DNA of 64,000 nt, from NCBI RefSeq assembly GCF_027922265.1, contig NZ_BSFI01000021.1, forward strand, positions 62,001 through 126,000. The letters run 5' to 3'. Positions 54,764 to 63,782 of the stretch are shown piece by piece; positions within the stretch are counted from its first letter, which is position 1, and every line of letters begins with the position of its first letter. The position numbers and the translations under genes are program-made. The notes beneath the pieces were generated by a model. That model did not search any database, was not told the origin of the DNA, and saw only the letters and a list, made by a program, of their open reading frames with translations. This stretch comes from Hansschlegelia plantiphila (GTDB lineage: Bacteria; Pseudomonadota; Alphaproteobacteria; Rhizobiales; Methylopilaceae).

Positions 54764-55840
54764 TCAGTCGACCGAGAAGGTCGGCTTGAAGCCGGTGGGG
54801 GCGAGCGTGGTGCTCATGTCGATCTCGGCGACATTGTCCTTGGTGACGACCTGGATGATCGGGCCGACATGCTTGTAGACGATGTTGCCTTCGACCAGCC
54901 GGACCGCCTCGTCGAGCGCGATGCGGCCCTGGATGACCGGCGAGTCGGTCGGCGCCGCGATGATCTGGCCGCGCCGGATGTACTGGTCCACGCCCGGCGT
55001 GTAGTAGAACGCGATCAGCTTGATCTGGTCGTTCAGACCTTTCGCGCGCAGCAGCGGCACGGAGGCCTCCGCCGTCACGGCGGTGCCTGCGATATAGTCG
55101 AGGTCCGGATGGGCCTGGATGACGTCTTCGACGAGCTTGGCCTGAACTTCCTTGCCCGTGTCGCCGTATTTGACGTCGACGATCTCGACGGCGGTTCCCT
55201 TGACGGCCGCGAGGAAGCCGGTGTTCGCGGTCTCCACCCAGCCGGCGCCGGCCGGGCCCGGAAGCCATGCGACCTTCACGGGCTTTGTCCCGGCCGGGTG
55301 CTTCTCGGCGAGATACTTGCCGGCCGTGGCGCCCATGTCGGAGAACGAGACCAGCGACTTGGCGCCGACGTCCGGCGACGAGATGCCATTGATCACGTCG
55401 ACGACCGGGATGCCCTTCTTCTTGAGTTCGGCCACAACGTTGTTGAGGCCGTCGGAGGAGATGCCGCCGATGATGATCGCCTTGGCGCCTCCCGAGGTGC
55501 AGTCCTCGATCTGCGAGATCTGCTTGTTGAGCTCGGTGTAGCCCCCGGCTTCCAGCAACTGCACCTTCACGCCCATGCGCTTGGCTTCGTCGATGATGCC
55601 GTAGTCAACGCCGAGCCAGTAGGCGTCCTTGAGATGGGGAAACGCCACGCAGATCTTGTGCGACGCGGCCGCCTTGATCAGAGGCGTGTATTCGACCTCC
55701 TTGGGAGCTTTCGACATGTCGAAAGGCGGGTCCCAGACGTCGACCTTGAGCGGGAACCAGTCGGCGGCCATGGCGCCGGTGGCCGAGAGCGTGAGCGCGG
55801 CGGCGAGCGCGGCGCGGCGGGACGTCCTGGAGGCGATCAC
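54764..55840 (-). CDS. TorT-like periplasmic substrate-binding protein
   Basis: 358 residues with a GTG start (VIASRTSRRAALAAALTLSA) preceded by GGGAG six bases away; an ATG 14 codons earlier is less well placed. Signal peptide cleaved near AMAADWF. The mature start WFPLKVDVWDPPFDMSKAPK, then KDAYWLGVDYGIIDEAKRMG and LLEAGGYTELNKQISQIEDC closely follow the TorT pattern (receptor for trimethylamine N-oxide with kinase TorS). Here it lies in an ABC operon, so it most likely delivers a substrate to the CUT2 importer. Ligand unknown; TMAO itself is not implied. Confidence 0.88.
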   Translation of the reverse strand: MIASRTSRRAALAAALTLSATGAMAADWFPLKVDVWDPPFDMSKAPKEVEYTPLIKAAASHKICVAFPHLKDAYWLGVDYGIIDEAKRMGVKVQLLEAGGYTELNKQISQIEDCTSGGAKAIIIGGISSDGLNNVVAELKKKGIPVVDVINGISSPDVGAKSLVSFSDMGATAGKYLAEKHPAGTKPVKVAWLPGPAGAGWVETANTGFLAAVKGTAVEIVDVKYGDTGKEVQAKLVEDVIQAHPDLDYIAGTAVTAEASVPLLRAKGLNDQIKLIAFYYTPGVDQYIRRGQIIAAPTDSPVIQGRIALDEAVRLVEGNIVYKHVGPIIQVVTKDNVAEIDMSTTLAPTGFKPTFSVD

Positions 55841-56027
55841 GGTAATCTCCCGATATTCGATGGCGACAATTGGCGGCGGCACACACCGAGCGATTGCCCC
55901 ATATCCGGGCCGTCCCGATGATTTAATGCGAAGTCTTCATGCGTCTTGACTTGGCGTTACATCGGCGGCCGGAGGACGCGCGTCCTCCATCGGGGACCGT
56001 GAGGTCGTTCCCGTCGCTTTATCTTCG

Positions 56028-56053
56028 GGAGCCGCCGAGTCCGGGGCGGCTCC
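56028..56053. repeat. Stable hairpin between hyuB and the binding-protein gene
   Basis: Perfect nine-base arms GGAGCCGCC and GGCGGCTCC with an eight-base loop, 28 bases downstream of the hyuB stop. A T-rich tail lies on the plus-strand side only, so on the minus strand it more likely blocks nucleases or reduces read-through than terminates fully. Confidence 0.6.
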
Positions 56054-56080
56054 TTCTGTTTGCGATCCCTGGCGGACCGG

Positions 56081-58303
56081 TCAGTCCAGCGCAAAGTCCA
56101 CGGTCAGGCCGTCGCCGACGCGGCGGACGTCGACCGCGAGCGAGGTTCCGCACTCGGAACAAATGAACTGGTCGTAGACGAAGCGATCGTCGAGCTTCAG
56201 CAACGGACCGAGCTCGTCGCTCTTCGGGTTGCGCAGCGGCACGGATTCCCGCCAGTTGGTCTTGAGCGTCCCGATCTCGGTCGAGCAGTGCAGGCAGCAG
56301 ACGGCGCCCGCCTTGGTGACCCCGATCGACTCGCCCCACTTCAGCTGGAGGTCGCCGGCTTCGGCCTTCTTCGGCGTGGCGAACTGATCGCGCCCCTTCG
56401 AGGCGGTCGCCTTGCGCGTCGCGCGGATCTCGGCGCGCAGAGCGTCGGAGGCCGCGACGTCGATCTTATCCCCCTCCCCAAACACCGCGCCGTAGACCGA
56501 CCTGGCGATGTCGGCCTTGCAGCGCCCGTCACGCACGTCCCGCTCGATCATGTCGTAGGGCCGCGTCAGCGGGTCGCCGTAGCCGCCCGGGTTCTGCACG
56601 ACGTTGTTCACGACGTCGCCCGACTTCATGATGAAGGTGCTCTTGGCCGGAAGGTCCTCGAGCTCGCCGCCGATGCTCACCATGTCGAGCGCGGGCTTTC
56701 CGGCCTTCATATCCTCCAGCCAGGAGCTGCCGCGCGCGATCGTGTATCCGCACACATTACCGGGATAGCCGCCCTGGATGCCGACGAGGTCCGGCAGCGA
56801 GACGCCATGGCTGCAGAAGCTGCCCTGGACCTCCGGCACGTCGTAGCCGGCGGTGGCGTATTCGATGCCGTTGCCGCCACGATAGCGGCCGGCGCCGCCG
56901 GAATCCGGCACTTCACGGCGCCAGAGATAGATGATCGGCGAGGTCTTCTCGTGCAGCTCGACGTCGTTGAAGCCACCCGAGCCGATCACCAGCGAGCCGC
57001 CCGAATCCACGCCGTCGCGCCAGCTGTGGGCGGGACCGCCCCAGCCGAGCGAGTCCATGAACATGATCGCGAACGGCTCCTCGTACTGGTTCACGCCGCC
57101 GAACATCGTCAGCAGCCAGGAGCCGTCGGGAGGACCGCAGAGGTAGTCGTCGAACGCGGGGTTGAAGGCCATCATGTTGCCGACGCACACCGATGCGCAG
57201 GCCGCGGCGATGAAGTTGGCCGCGACCGAGCCCGCCGAGATCGGAGCGGGTAGCTCCGCCGAGAGCACGGTCTTCTTGCCGTGGATGATGGTGACCGGCG
57301 CCATCAGGCCGGCGTTCCAGCCGATCTCCTGGCCGAACGAGCCCATCATCACGGTGCCGACGGCGCCGAGCGTGCCGGTCATGGTGGCGTTACCCATGCC
57401 GATGATCGTCGGGTCGGTGTCGCTGAAGTCGAAGGTCAGCGTGTCCGCCTCCTTCGTCATCACGCAGGAGATCTTGTAGAGATTGTTGGCGTGACCATCG
57501 TGGTCGAAGTAGCTGACATGGGTGAACACCCCGTCCGGCAGCTCCTTCAGCATCGCGCGGGTCTTGGCTTCGGTGTCGTTGATCAGCTGGTGGGCGGCGG
57601 CGGTGAAGGCGCCGGCGCCGTACTGCTCGCAGAGCTCCATCAGCCGGGCCTGAGCGACGCGGTGCGCCGAAAGGAACGCGCTGAAATCCGAACCGAGGAA
57701 GAACGGGATGCGGGAGTTGTAGAGGATGACGTCCCACATGCCCTGGTTCAGCACGCCCTTGTCGACCATGCGCTGCAGCGGGATGCGGAGGCCTTCCTCG
57801 TAGCAGCTGGTCGCGTCGGGAACCCAGCCGCCGGGCGCCGCGCCGCCGATGTCGATGACGTGCGCCTGCGCGCCGGTCCAGCCGACGAGTTCGCCCTTGA
57901 AGAAGAACGGCGCCACGAACAGGCAGTCGTTCTGGTGCACGCCGCAGACGAACGGATCATTGGTGATGAAGACGTCGCCGGGATGGATGTCCCCTTTGAA
58001 CTTCTCCAGCACCAGCTGGATCTGCACGGTCATCGTGAACATCGGGATCATGTAGAACGTGCCGCAGACCGCGATGTCGCCGTTCGCCGTGTAGATCGAG
58101 AAGTTGTAGTCGGAGCCGTGCACGACGGGCGAACCCGAGGCGTGCATCAGCGTGCTGGAGCCCTCCTCATTGATCGACCAGAGGCGGTGGCGAAGCACCT
58201 CGAAGGTGATCGGATCGATCGGGTCGCTCGGTCCCGGCTCTTTGCGGTTGTTGCTGGTCTTGAGGTTGAAGGGAGGGTGATTGGCCTTGACGGTCACATC
58301 CAT
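56081..58303 (-). CDS. Hydantoinase B / ketone carboxylase-type subunit with C-terminal gamma-like zinc domain
   Basis: 740 residues from MDVTVKANHPPFNLKTSNNR. The main part (about 28-600) is a HyuB domain: DPITFEVLRHRLWSINEEGS, GDVFITNDPFVCGVHQNDC, AHVIDIGGAAPGG, RYRGGNGIEYATAGYDVP. The last 75 residues contain VCCLHCSTEIG (Cys669/670/673), TNWRE, and FICSECGTSL (Cys715/718), which matches by pattern the acetone carboxylase gamma subunit (PF08882), normally a separate protein. The enzyme family includes hydantoinases, 5-oxoprolinases, acetone/acetophenone carboxylases. Substrate unknown. Partner hyuA lies 11 bases upstream. Confidence 0.88.
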   Translation of the reverse strand: MDVTVKANHPPFNLKTSNNRKEPGPSDPIDPITFEVLRHRLWSINEEGSSTLMHASGSPVVHGSDYNFSIYTANGDIAVCGTFYMIPMFTMTVQIQLVLEKFKGDIHPGDVFITNDPFVCGVHQNDCLFVAPFFFKGELVGWTGAQAHVIDIGGAAPGGWVPDATSCYEEGLRIPLQRMVDKGVLNQGMWDVILYNSRIPFFLGSDFSAFLSAHRVAQARLMELCEQYGAGAFTAAAHQLINDTEAKTRAMLKELPDGVFTHVSYFDHDGHANNLYKISCVMTKEADTLTFDFSDTDPTIIGMGNATMTGTLGAVGTVMMGSFGQEIGWNAGLMAPVTIIHGKKTVLSAELPAPISAGSVAANFIAAACASVCVGNMMAFNPAFDDYLCGPPDGSWLLTMFGGVNQYEEPFAIMFMDSLGWGGPAHSWRDGVDSGGSLVIGSGGFNDVELHEKTSPIIYLWRREVPDSGGAGRYRGGNGIEYATAGYDVPEVQGSFCSHGVSLPDLVGIQGGYPGNVCGYTIARGSSWLEDMKAGKPALDMVSIGGELEDLPAKSTFIMKSGDVVNNVVQNPGGYGDPLTRPYDMIERDVRDGRCKADIARSVYGAVFGEGDKIDVAASDALRAEIRATRKATASKGRDQFATPKKAEAGDLQLKWGESIGVTKAGAVCCLHCSTEIGTLKTNWRESVPLRNPKSDELGPLLKLDDRFVYDQFICSECGTSLAVDVRRVGDGLTVDFALD

Positions 58304-58314
58304 GGGACGCCTCC

Positions 58315-60420
58315 TCAGCTCGTCTTGATGATGATGTTCAGGAAGCGATCGACCGTCGCTTGCTGGTTCGGGCCGACGACCATCGTGGTGTCGTCGAGTT
58401 CGACGATCGCGGGGCCCGGAATGAGAGCGCCGGCCTTGACCGCGCGCTCGTCGTAGATCGCGGCGTCGTGCCACTCGCCGGCCTCGTAGAGCGGCCGCGC
58501 GCCGGTCGGGACCATGATGGCGTCGCCGACCGCGACCTCGCCGCTCTGCTCGATGCGCTCGAGCTTCGAGACTGCGACCAGGCGGAAGGCGGACATGTCG
58601 ATTCCGGCTGACCGAAAGCTCGAGCCGGTGCCGAAACGGGCCTCGTAGGATTCGATGAAGTGCTCGACGAGCGCGTCGATGTCCGGCGGCGTCAGCGGAT
58701 AAGTCTGCAGGTCGACGGAGAGATCGAAGATCTGCGGCCGGAACCGCATGTCGACGTAGCGCTCGAACTTGACCGTCTCGACCGGCACGCCCTGCGCCGA
58801 AAGCTCGACCATCGCCTCGGCCTGGAGGCCTTCGAAGATCGCGTTGACGTCTTCCGCCTTCATGAACTTGGAGAACTCCTCCGAGCCCGGTGGCGAGATG
58901 ATCGACTGCGAGGTCTCCTTGGTGACCACGAGGTCCGAGATCAGGATGCCGTGGGCCGAGAGCACCGACGCCGTGCGCGGCACGATCACGCTCTTCACGC
59001 CGAGATCGGCTCCGTAGCTGTAGGAGTGCGTCGGGCCGGCGCCGCCGAAGGCGACCAGCACGAAGTCGCGGGGGTCGTAGCCGCGGTGGACGGTCGCCTG
59101 GCGCACGAGATCGGCCATGTGGCTGTCGACGATGCGCTTGATGCCGGACGCCGCCTCCTCGACGCTGATGCCGAGCGGTTTTGCGATCTTCTCCTCGATC
59201 GCGGCCCGGGCGAGGTCGGCCCGCAGCTTCATGCGGCCGCCGAGGAAGTTGTCGGGGTTCACCACACCGAGCACGACGTCGGCGTCGGTCACGGTCGGCT
59301 CCGTGCCGCCGGCGCCGTAGCAGACGGGACCGGGCACGGCGCCCGCGCTCTCCGGGCCGACGCGCAGCCTCCCGTTCTCCACGAAAGCGATGCTGCCGCC
59401 GCCGGCGCCGATCGTGTCGACGGTGACGGAGGGCACGGCGAGCGGCTGGCGCTCCATGAAGGTCTCGCGCTGGATCAGCGGACGGCCGTCGACGATCAGG
59501 CCGACGTCGAAGCTGGTGCCTCCCATGTCGGTCGAGATCACGTTGCCGGAGCCGACCATCTTGCCGACGAGCTGGGCGCCGACGACGCCGCCGACCGGAC
59601 CCGAGAGCAGGATGCCGACCGCCTCGTCCGCCGCCTTGCCGGCCGCCATCACGCCGCCGTTCGAGCGCATCAGCAACGGCTCGCGCGGCAGGCCGGCCTG
59701 GCGCATCGCGGCGTCGAGCGAGGTCATCGCCTTCTTGACCTTCGGCCCGAGGAAGGCGTTCAGCACGGCGGTCTGCGAGCGGGAGTATTCGCCGAGGCGC
59801 GGAAGGATGTCGCTCGACAGCGTCACGAACATCTCGGGCGCTTCTTCGAGGATGATCTCCTTGATGCGGCGCTCATGGTCCGGAAACTTGAAGGACCAGA
59901 GCAGCGACACCGCGATCGCCTCGGCGCCGGCGTCGATGAGACTCTTCACCGCCGCCCGGGCGGCGGTCTCGTCGAGCTTGAGGATCGCGTCGCCCTTGTA
60001 GTCGACGCGCTCCGGCACTTCACGGATCATCGTGCGTTCAAGGAACGGCTGCGGCTTGGTGAGCTTGCGGAAGTTCTTACGCGCGGCCTCGTCGAGGCCG
60101 GTCGACTTGTACGCCTTCATGATGAACAGCGTGTCGCCGAAACCCTGCGTGTGGATCACGCCGACCTTGGCGCCGTTGCGGGTGAGCACGGAGTTCGTCG
60201 CGATCGTCGTACCGTGTGAGAACAGCCGCATCTTGCCGAGGAATTCCTCGAGGCTGACGCCGCGTTCCGCCGCCGCAAGCTCGAAGGTCGCCAGCACGCC
60301 CTTCACAGGATCGCTCGGAACGGTGCTCGACTTGTATCGGGTCAGTATTCCTTCGCCGTCCAGCACGGTCGTATCGGTGAAAGTCCCGCCGATATCCGAC
60401 GAAGCATAGAATTGCAGCAT
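58315..60420 (-). CDS. Hydantoinase A / ketone carboxylase-type ATP-using subunit
   Basis: 701 residues from MLQFYASSDIGGTFTDTTVL; this Met follows GGGGAG by eight bases, whereas the ATG two codons earlier is too close. HyuA signatures: N-terminal DIGGTFTDT (phosphate binding), SHGTTIATNSVLTRNGAKVG, STDMGGTSFDVGLIVDGRP, AVPSVTVDTIGAGGGSIAFV, FGGAGPTHSYSYGADLG. The subunit activates substrate with ATP for opening of a ring or for carboxylation together with HyuB. First gene of the minus-strand set; a long AT-richer region in front (60427-61282) probably holds the promoter. Confidence 0.92.
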   Translation of the reverse strand: MLQFYASSDIGGTFTDTTVLDGEGILTRYKSSTVPSDPVKGVLATFELAAAERGVSLEEFLGKMRLFSHGTTIATNSVLTRNGAKVGVIHTQGFGDTLFIMKAYKSTGLDEAARKNFRKLTKPQPFLERTMIREVPERVDYKGDAILKLDETAARAAVKSLIDAGAEAIAVSLLWSFKFPDHERRIKEIILEEAPEMFVTLSSDILPRLGEYSRSQTAVLNAFLGPKVKKAMTSLDAAMRQAGLPREPLLMRSNGGVMAAGKAADEAVGILLSGPVGGVVGAQLVGKMVGSGNVISTDMGGTSFDVGLIVDGRPLIQRETFMERQPLAVPSVTVDTIGAGGGSIAFVENGRLRVGPESAGAVPGPVCYGAGGTEPTVTDADVVLGVVNPDNFLGGRMKLRADLARAAIEEKIAKPLGISVEEAASGIKRIVDSHMADLVRQATVHRGYDPRDFVLVAFGGAGPTHSYSYGADLGVKSVIVPRTASVLSAHGILISDLVVTKETSQSIISPPGSEEFSKFMKAEDVNAIFEGLQAEAMVELSAQGVPVETVKFERYVDMRFRPQIFDLSVDLQTYPLTPPDIDALVEHFIESYEARFGTGSSFRSAGIDMSAFRLVAVSKLERIEQSGEVAVGDAIMVPTGARPLYEAGEWHDAAIYDERAVKAGALIPGPAIVELDDTTMVVGPNQQATVDRFLNIIIKTS

Positions 60421-60426
60421 CCACAT

Positions 60427-61282
60427 ATCTCCCCTACGCAACAGCGAATTGGTTCGATGATCGCCAGAATAAAGCGGTCCCGCTCCTCGTCCGCTCATCG
60501 CAGTCGAAGTTGAAGGAGGATCTTGTCGACGGATAATCTCGGCTATCCGGCGCACCTTCGATGCAAAACCGTACTCTTAGGAAACTTATTTTCCAATAAC
60601 GAACATGAGCGCCGGACGCTTGTATTTTATGCTGCCTTTTTTCAGAGCATGCCCGAGAGATCCGGAGGAAGGGACGGAACTCGTTTGACAATAATTACAA
60701 CCGCTATTCTTGGACGGCGCTGTGATGACTGCCCGCCCGCTTTCGCGGCGATTTCCTGGAAATTGAGGCGTCGAGCCGCGCGGTGAGGTTGCGTCGAGGC
60801 GGCGGGAGACGCTTCGGCGCCACCAAAATAAGATTGTAATTATCGATAAGAACAACTTTTGCGATCCGCCTAAAACTTGCGTTCGCACGATCGGCAAGGC
60901 GCCTCAGGACTACGCTGCGCAAACAACAGCCGCAGGCCTGATTATAATCACGGCATGCTTGTAAAATTTCTCTGTCTAATCATTATCTAAACGGCGGCGT
61001 TGTGCGGGTTCGTTTGGCGAGACCCGCGAACGTGACGGGCGCCCCCTTCCCTTCGCCAGGTCGAGCCATCGAAACTATCGACGGATCGCCATGTTCTGGC
61101 CCGTCATCGAACGTGGCCTCCATAGAACCGCCTAAGCCCGAAGGCCCTGCTGCGTTTAAGGACTTCGATGTCCGATTAGTGTTGGCCTATCTAACCAAAT
61201 CGAGCGGTCCCAGGATTCCAGCCGTCCTCGCTTAGGCGATCATGCGCGTTGAGATCGCAGTCCAGGCTGCCGCCTGGGGCGG
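60427..61282. other. Long intergenic region upstream of hyuA
   Basis: About 850 bases without a convincing gene and visibly richer in A+T than its surroundings (60575-60640, 60825-60995). It contains a perfect palindrome TTATCGATAA (60840-60849) and an inverted repeat GGAAACTTATTTTCC (about 60580-60594), possible regulator sites. No sigma-54 -24/-12 pair was found. Short open frames on both strands look non-coding. Confidence 0.5.
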
Positions 61283-61783
61283 CTAGACCGCCGGCCGGAC
61301 CTCGCCTGCGACGTCGGCCTCGGCCTCAGCGACAAGCGGTCGCCACAGCAGCCGCGCCGGATCGACCGGGCCGGGCAGCTCTATCCGTCCCTCGGGCGCC
61401 CGCGAAAAGCCGAGGCGGCCGTAATAGGGCTCGTCGCCCACCAGCAACACAAGCCGGTGGCCGGCCTGCTCGGCGGCCGTCACGGACGCCGCGATCAGCG
61501 CCCCGCCGATTCCCCGGCTCCGGAAGGCGGGATCGACGACGAGCGGCCCGAGCAGCAGGGCCGGCGTCCGGCCGATCAGGATCGGCGTCATCCTGTTCGA
61601 GCCGACCAGCATCGCGCCGACCCTCGCGACGAACGAGAGCTCGCGGAGCGCCGGCGCGCCCTCGCGCAGGCGATAGGCTGAGCGCGCGTAGCGGCCGGGA
61701 CCGAAGGCGCGCTCCTGCAGCCGGTCGATCGCAGCTTCGTCGCCGGGCTGCTCGTGGAGGATAGCGAGGGGCAGGGATGTCAT
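61283..61783 (-). CDS. GNAT-family N-acetyltransferase
   Basis: 166 residues. The acetyl-CoA binding motif A is LLGPLVVDPAFRSRGIGGAL then IAASVTAAEQAG (pattern V-x-P-x-x-R-x-x-G-I-G), followed by LVLLVGDEPYYGRLGFSRAP, a form typical of YhbS-like GNATs. Substrate unknown. It stands alone, about 190 bases from the Nudix gene on the same strand. Confidence 0.88.
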   Translation of the reverse strand: MTSLPLAILHEQPGDEAAIDRLQERAFGPGRYARSAYRLREGAPALRELSFVARVGAMLVGSNRMTPILIGRTPALLLGPLVVDPAFRSRGIGGALIAASVTAAEQAGHRLVLLVGDEPYYGRLGFSRAPEGRIELPGPVDPARLLWRPLVAEAEADVAGEVRPAV

Positions 61784-61975
61784 GGGGCTCGGCCGATCAG
61801 GGTCTCGACAGGCCGCCTTCGCCCCGGATCCGGGACGAGGTCAGCCGCGCGGATAGGGCGCCGGGGGGCGCCGCATGTCGCGTCGTCGCGAGCGGAGCGT
61901 GAAAGCCTGTTCCATGACGGGCGGGCGATTAGCACGGCGCGCGCATCCGCGCCAGCGGCGAGGCGCGTCGCGCCG

Positions 61976-62440
61976 TCACCAGCGGCCGTCCGGCGTTCGC
62001 TCGCCGCGGAGCTCCGCGAGCCGACGGCGGGTGGCCGGCGTCGCCTCTGCCGGCGGCGCGTCGAGCGCGAACCAGCGGCGTTCGGCGATCTCGCGGCCCG
62101 CCGGCGGCTCCGATCCGATCGAGAATTGCTCGACCCGGAACAGCGCGACATGGTCGCGGCCGCCGAAGGCCGGATTGAAGTAGAGCCCGACGAGCTCCGG
62201 CGCGCTCACAGCGACGACGCCGGTCTCCTCCCTCAGTTCGCGGACGCAGGCCTCGGCCGCCGTCTCGCCCGGCTCGACCCCGCCGCCCGGAAAGTGCCAC
62301 CCCGGCGTGTACCCGTGGCGCACGAACAGCGCCCTGCCGTCCTCGATCAGCAGCGCCCTCGCGCCCAGCGTCATCGACCGTCTCAGCCGGCCCCAGCGCG
62401 AGGCGCCGAGCCGCACCAGGCGGGTTTTCAACGTCGCCAT
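61976..62440 (-). CDS. Nudix hydrolase (MutT-like)
   Basis: 154 residues from MATLKTRLVRLGASRWGRLR. Nudix box GGGVEPGETAAEACVREL followed by REETGV, complete with REhxEE. A basic N-terminus precedes the MTLGARALLIEDGRALFVRH strand. The very long open frame covering the same DNA extends far upstream without conservation; only this part is the gene. Likely a nucleotide-pyrophosphatase or housecleaning enzyme; substrate unassigned. Confidence 0.9.
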   Translation of the reverse strand: MATLKTRLVRLGASRWGRLRRSMTLGARALLIEDGRALFVRHGYTPGWHFPGGGVEPGETAAEACVRELREETGVVAVSAPELVGLYFNPAFGGRDHVALFRVEQFSIGSEPPAGREIAERRWFALDAPPAEATPATRRRLAELRGERTPDGRW

Positions 62441-62608
62441 CGCTCCCCCCTCCCCCTTTTCCGACCGCCGTGGTACTGAAGCCCGCGCGAAAACGCATGC
62501 CCGTCCCGCTGAAGCCTTGGCTGGCGTCGCGGCGCGTGATTCGCCAAATGAGTGTACGCGGAGCGCGAGCGCCCTTGGGGGCGTGGCTTCGCAACGACGA
62601 GGACCATC

Positions 62609-62734
62609 ATGTTCTGGCTTTTTTCGCTCCGTTCGGGCGCGCTTTCGCGTCTGGCGGCCAATCCCTTCCTCAGCGCGCTGCGCGCCCCGAGCGGGGCTGC
62701 GGTGGCTGCGCTCGCGACCTTTTCGAGGACCTGA
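62609..62734 (+). CDS. Short ORF in a terminated transcript
   Basis: 41 codons: MFWLFSLRSGALSRLAANPF then LSALRAPSGAAVAALATFSRT in two parts, with GAGGA six bases before the ATG. A strong rho-independent terminator follows at 62772-62808, so a short plus-strand transcript ends before the next gene. It may be a small membrane-active protein, a leader peptide, or simply part of a small RNA. No family known. Confidence 0.38.
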   Translation: MFWLFSLRSGALSRLAANPFLSALRAPSGAAVAALATFSRT

Positions 62735-62771
62735 CGGCGCTTCTCGCGCGCTGAACTGACGGATTGACCGA

Positions 62772-62808
62772 ACGCCGGCCGCGGAGACGCGGGCCGGCGT
62801 TTTCGTTT
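62772..62808 (+). terminator. Rho-independent terminator
   Basis: Arms ACGCCGGCC and GGCCGGCGT around a short inner GCG/CGC stem, then TTTTCGTTT. Orientation is plus strand; it ends the short transcript that carries the 41-codon ORF. Confidence 0.8.
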
Positions 62809-62875
62809 CCGCAGGCCGCCGCGAGCACGACGATCGCTGTCGCGCCGCCCGACCGGCGTCGCTATAACGGCGGCC

Positions 62876-63757
62876 GTGACAGTCATAGCCCACCTCTCGG
62901 ATCCGCATCTCGGACCCCTGCCGCGCTTCACGCCGTTCGATCTGATGTCGAAGCGCGGGCTGGGCGCGATCAACTATTTTCGCCGCCGGCGGCGCTGGCA
63001 CGACATGGCCGTGCTCGACCGGCTGGTGGCGGACGTGCTCGACGAGGCGCCCGACGCGGTCGCGGTCACCGGCGACCTCACCAATCTCGGGCTCGAGGCG
63101 GAATTCCTGCCCGCCGCGGTGTTCCTCGGCAAGTTCGGCCCGGCGGATAAGGTCGCCGCGATCCCCGGCAATCACGACGCCTATGTCCGCACCGTCGCGA
63201 CCGCACCGGCCCGGGTGTGGGGCGCGCATATGTCGAGCGACGACGGCCGGATCGGCTTCCCCTTCGTGCGCCGTCACGGCCAGGTCGCGCTGATCGGCCT
63301 GTCGTCGGCGGTCCCGACATGGCCGCTGGCCGCGACCGGCGAGGTCGGAGCCGCGCAGCGCGACGCGCTCGGACCGCTGCTCGAAAGCCTGAAGGCGGAA
63401 GGGCTGTTCCGCATCGTGCTGGTCCATCACCCCGTGGCGGAAGACGGCACGCCGTGGATGCGGCGCCTGCGCGACGCGGCCGAGCTCCGCGAGATCATCG
63501 CGCGCGAGGGCGCGGAGCTCGTGCTGCATGGCCACAACCACGAGCCGGCGCGCGCCGAGATCGCGGGTCCCGAGCGCCCCGTGCCGGTGATCGCGGTGCC
63601 CTCCTGCTCGACCGGCGTCCTCAGCCACGAGCCGCTCGCGGCGTACAATCTTTATTCGGTGGGCGGCCAGCCGGGCGCCTGGGCCTGCGAGGTGGTGACG
63701 CGCGGCTTCACCCGTGACGGCTCGATCGCCGAAACCGACCGCTACGCGCTGTATTGA
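62876..63757 (+). CDS. Metallophosphoesterase
   Basis: 293 residues with a GTG start (VTVIAHLSDPHLGPLPRFTP). Calcineurin-like motifs in order: SDPHLG (D-x-H), AVTGDLTNLG (GD), IPGNHDAY (GNHD), LVHHPV (H) and LHGHNHEPARAEI (GH-x-H). All metal ligands are present. It resembles the CpdA/DNA-repair-like small phosphoesterases of alphaproteobacteria, but substrate is not known. The preceding terminator suggests its own promoter at about 62810-62870. Confidence 0.9.
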   Translation: MTVIAHLSDPHLGPLPRFTPFDLMSKRGLGAINYFRRRRRWHDMAVLDRLVADVLDEAPDAVAVTGDLTNLGLEAEFLPAAVFLGKFGPADKVAAIPGNHDAYVRTVATAPARVWGAHMSSDDGRIGFPFVRRHGQVALIGLSSAVPTWPLAATGEVGAAQRDALGPLLESLKAEGLFRIVLVHHPVAEDGTPWMRRLRDAAELREIIAREGAELVLHGHNHEPARAEIAGPERPVPVIAVPSCSTGVLSHEPLAAYNLYSVGGQPGAWACEVVTRGFTRDGSIAETDRYALY

Positions 63758-63782
63758 GGCCTGCAGACGCGCCGCGCTCGCG

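Noticed and set aside
60421-61280. Sigma-54 promoter for hyuA
   Set aside because: No TGGCAC-N5-TTGC pair was seen on the minus strand in this region.
61976-63628. 550-codon minus-strand ORF covering the Nudix gene
   Set aside because: Only the last 154 codons are conserved; the rest is antisense to the metallophosphoesterase.
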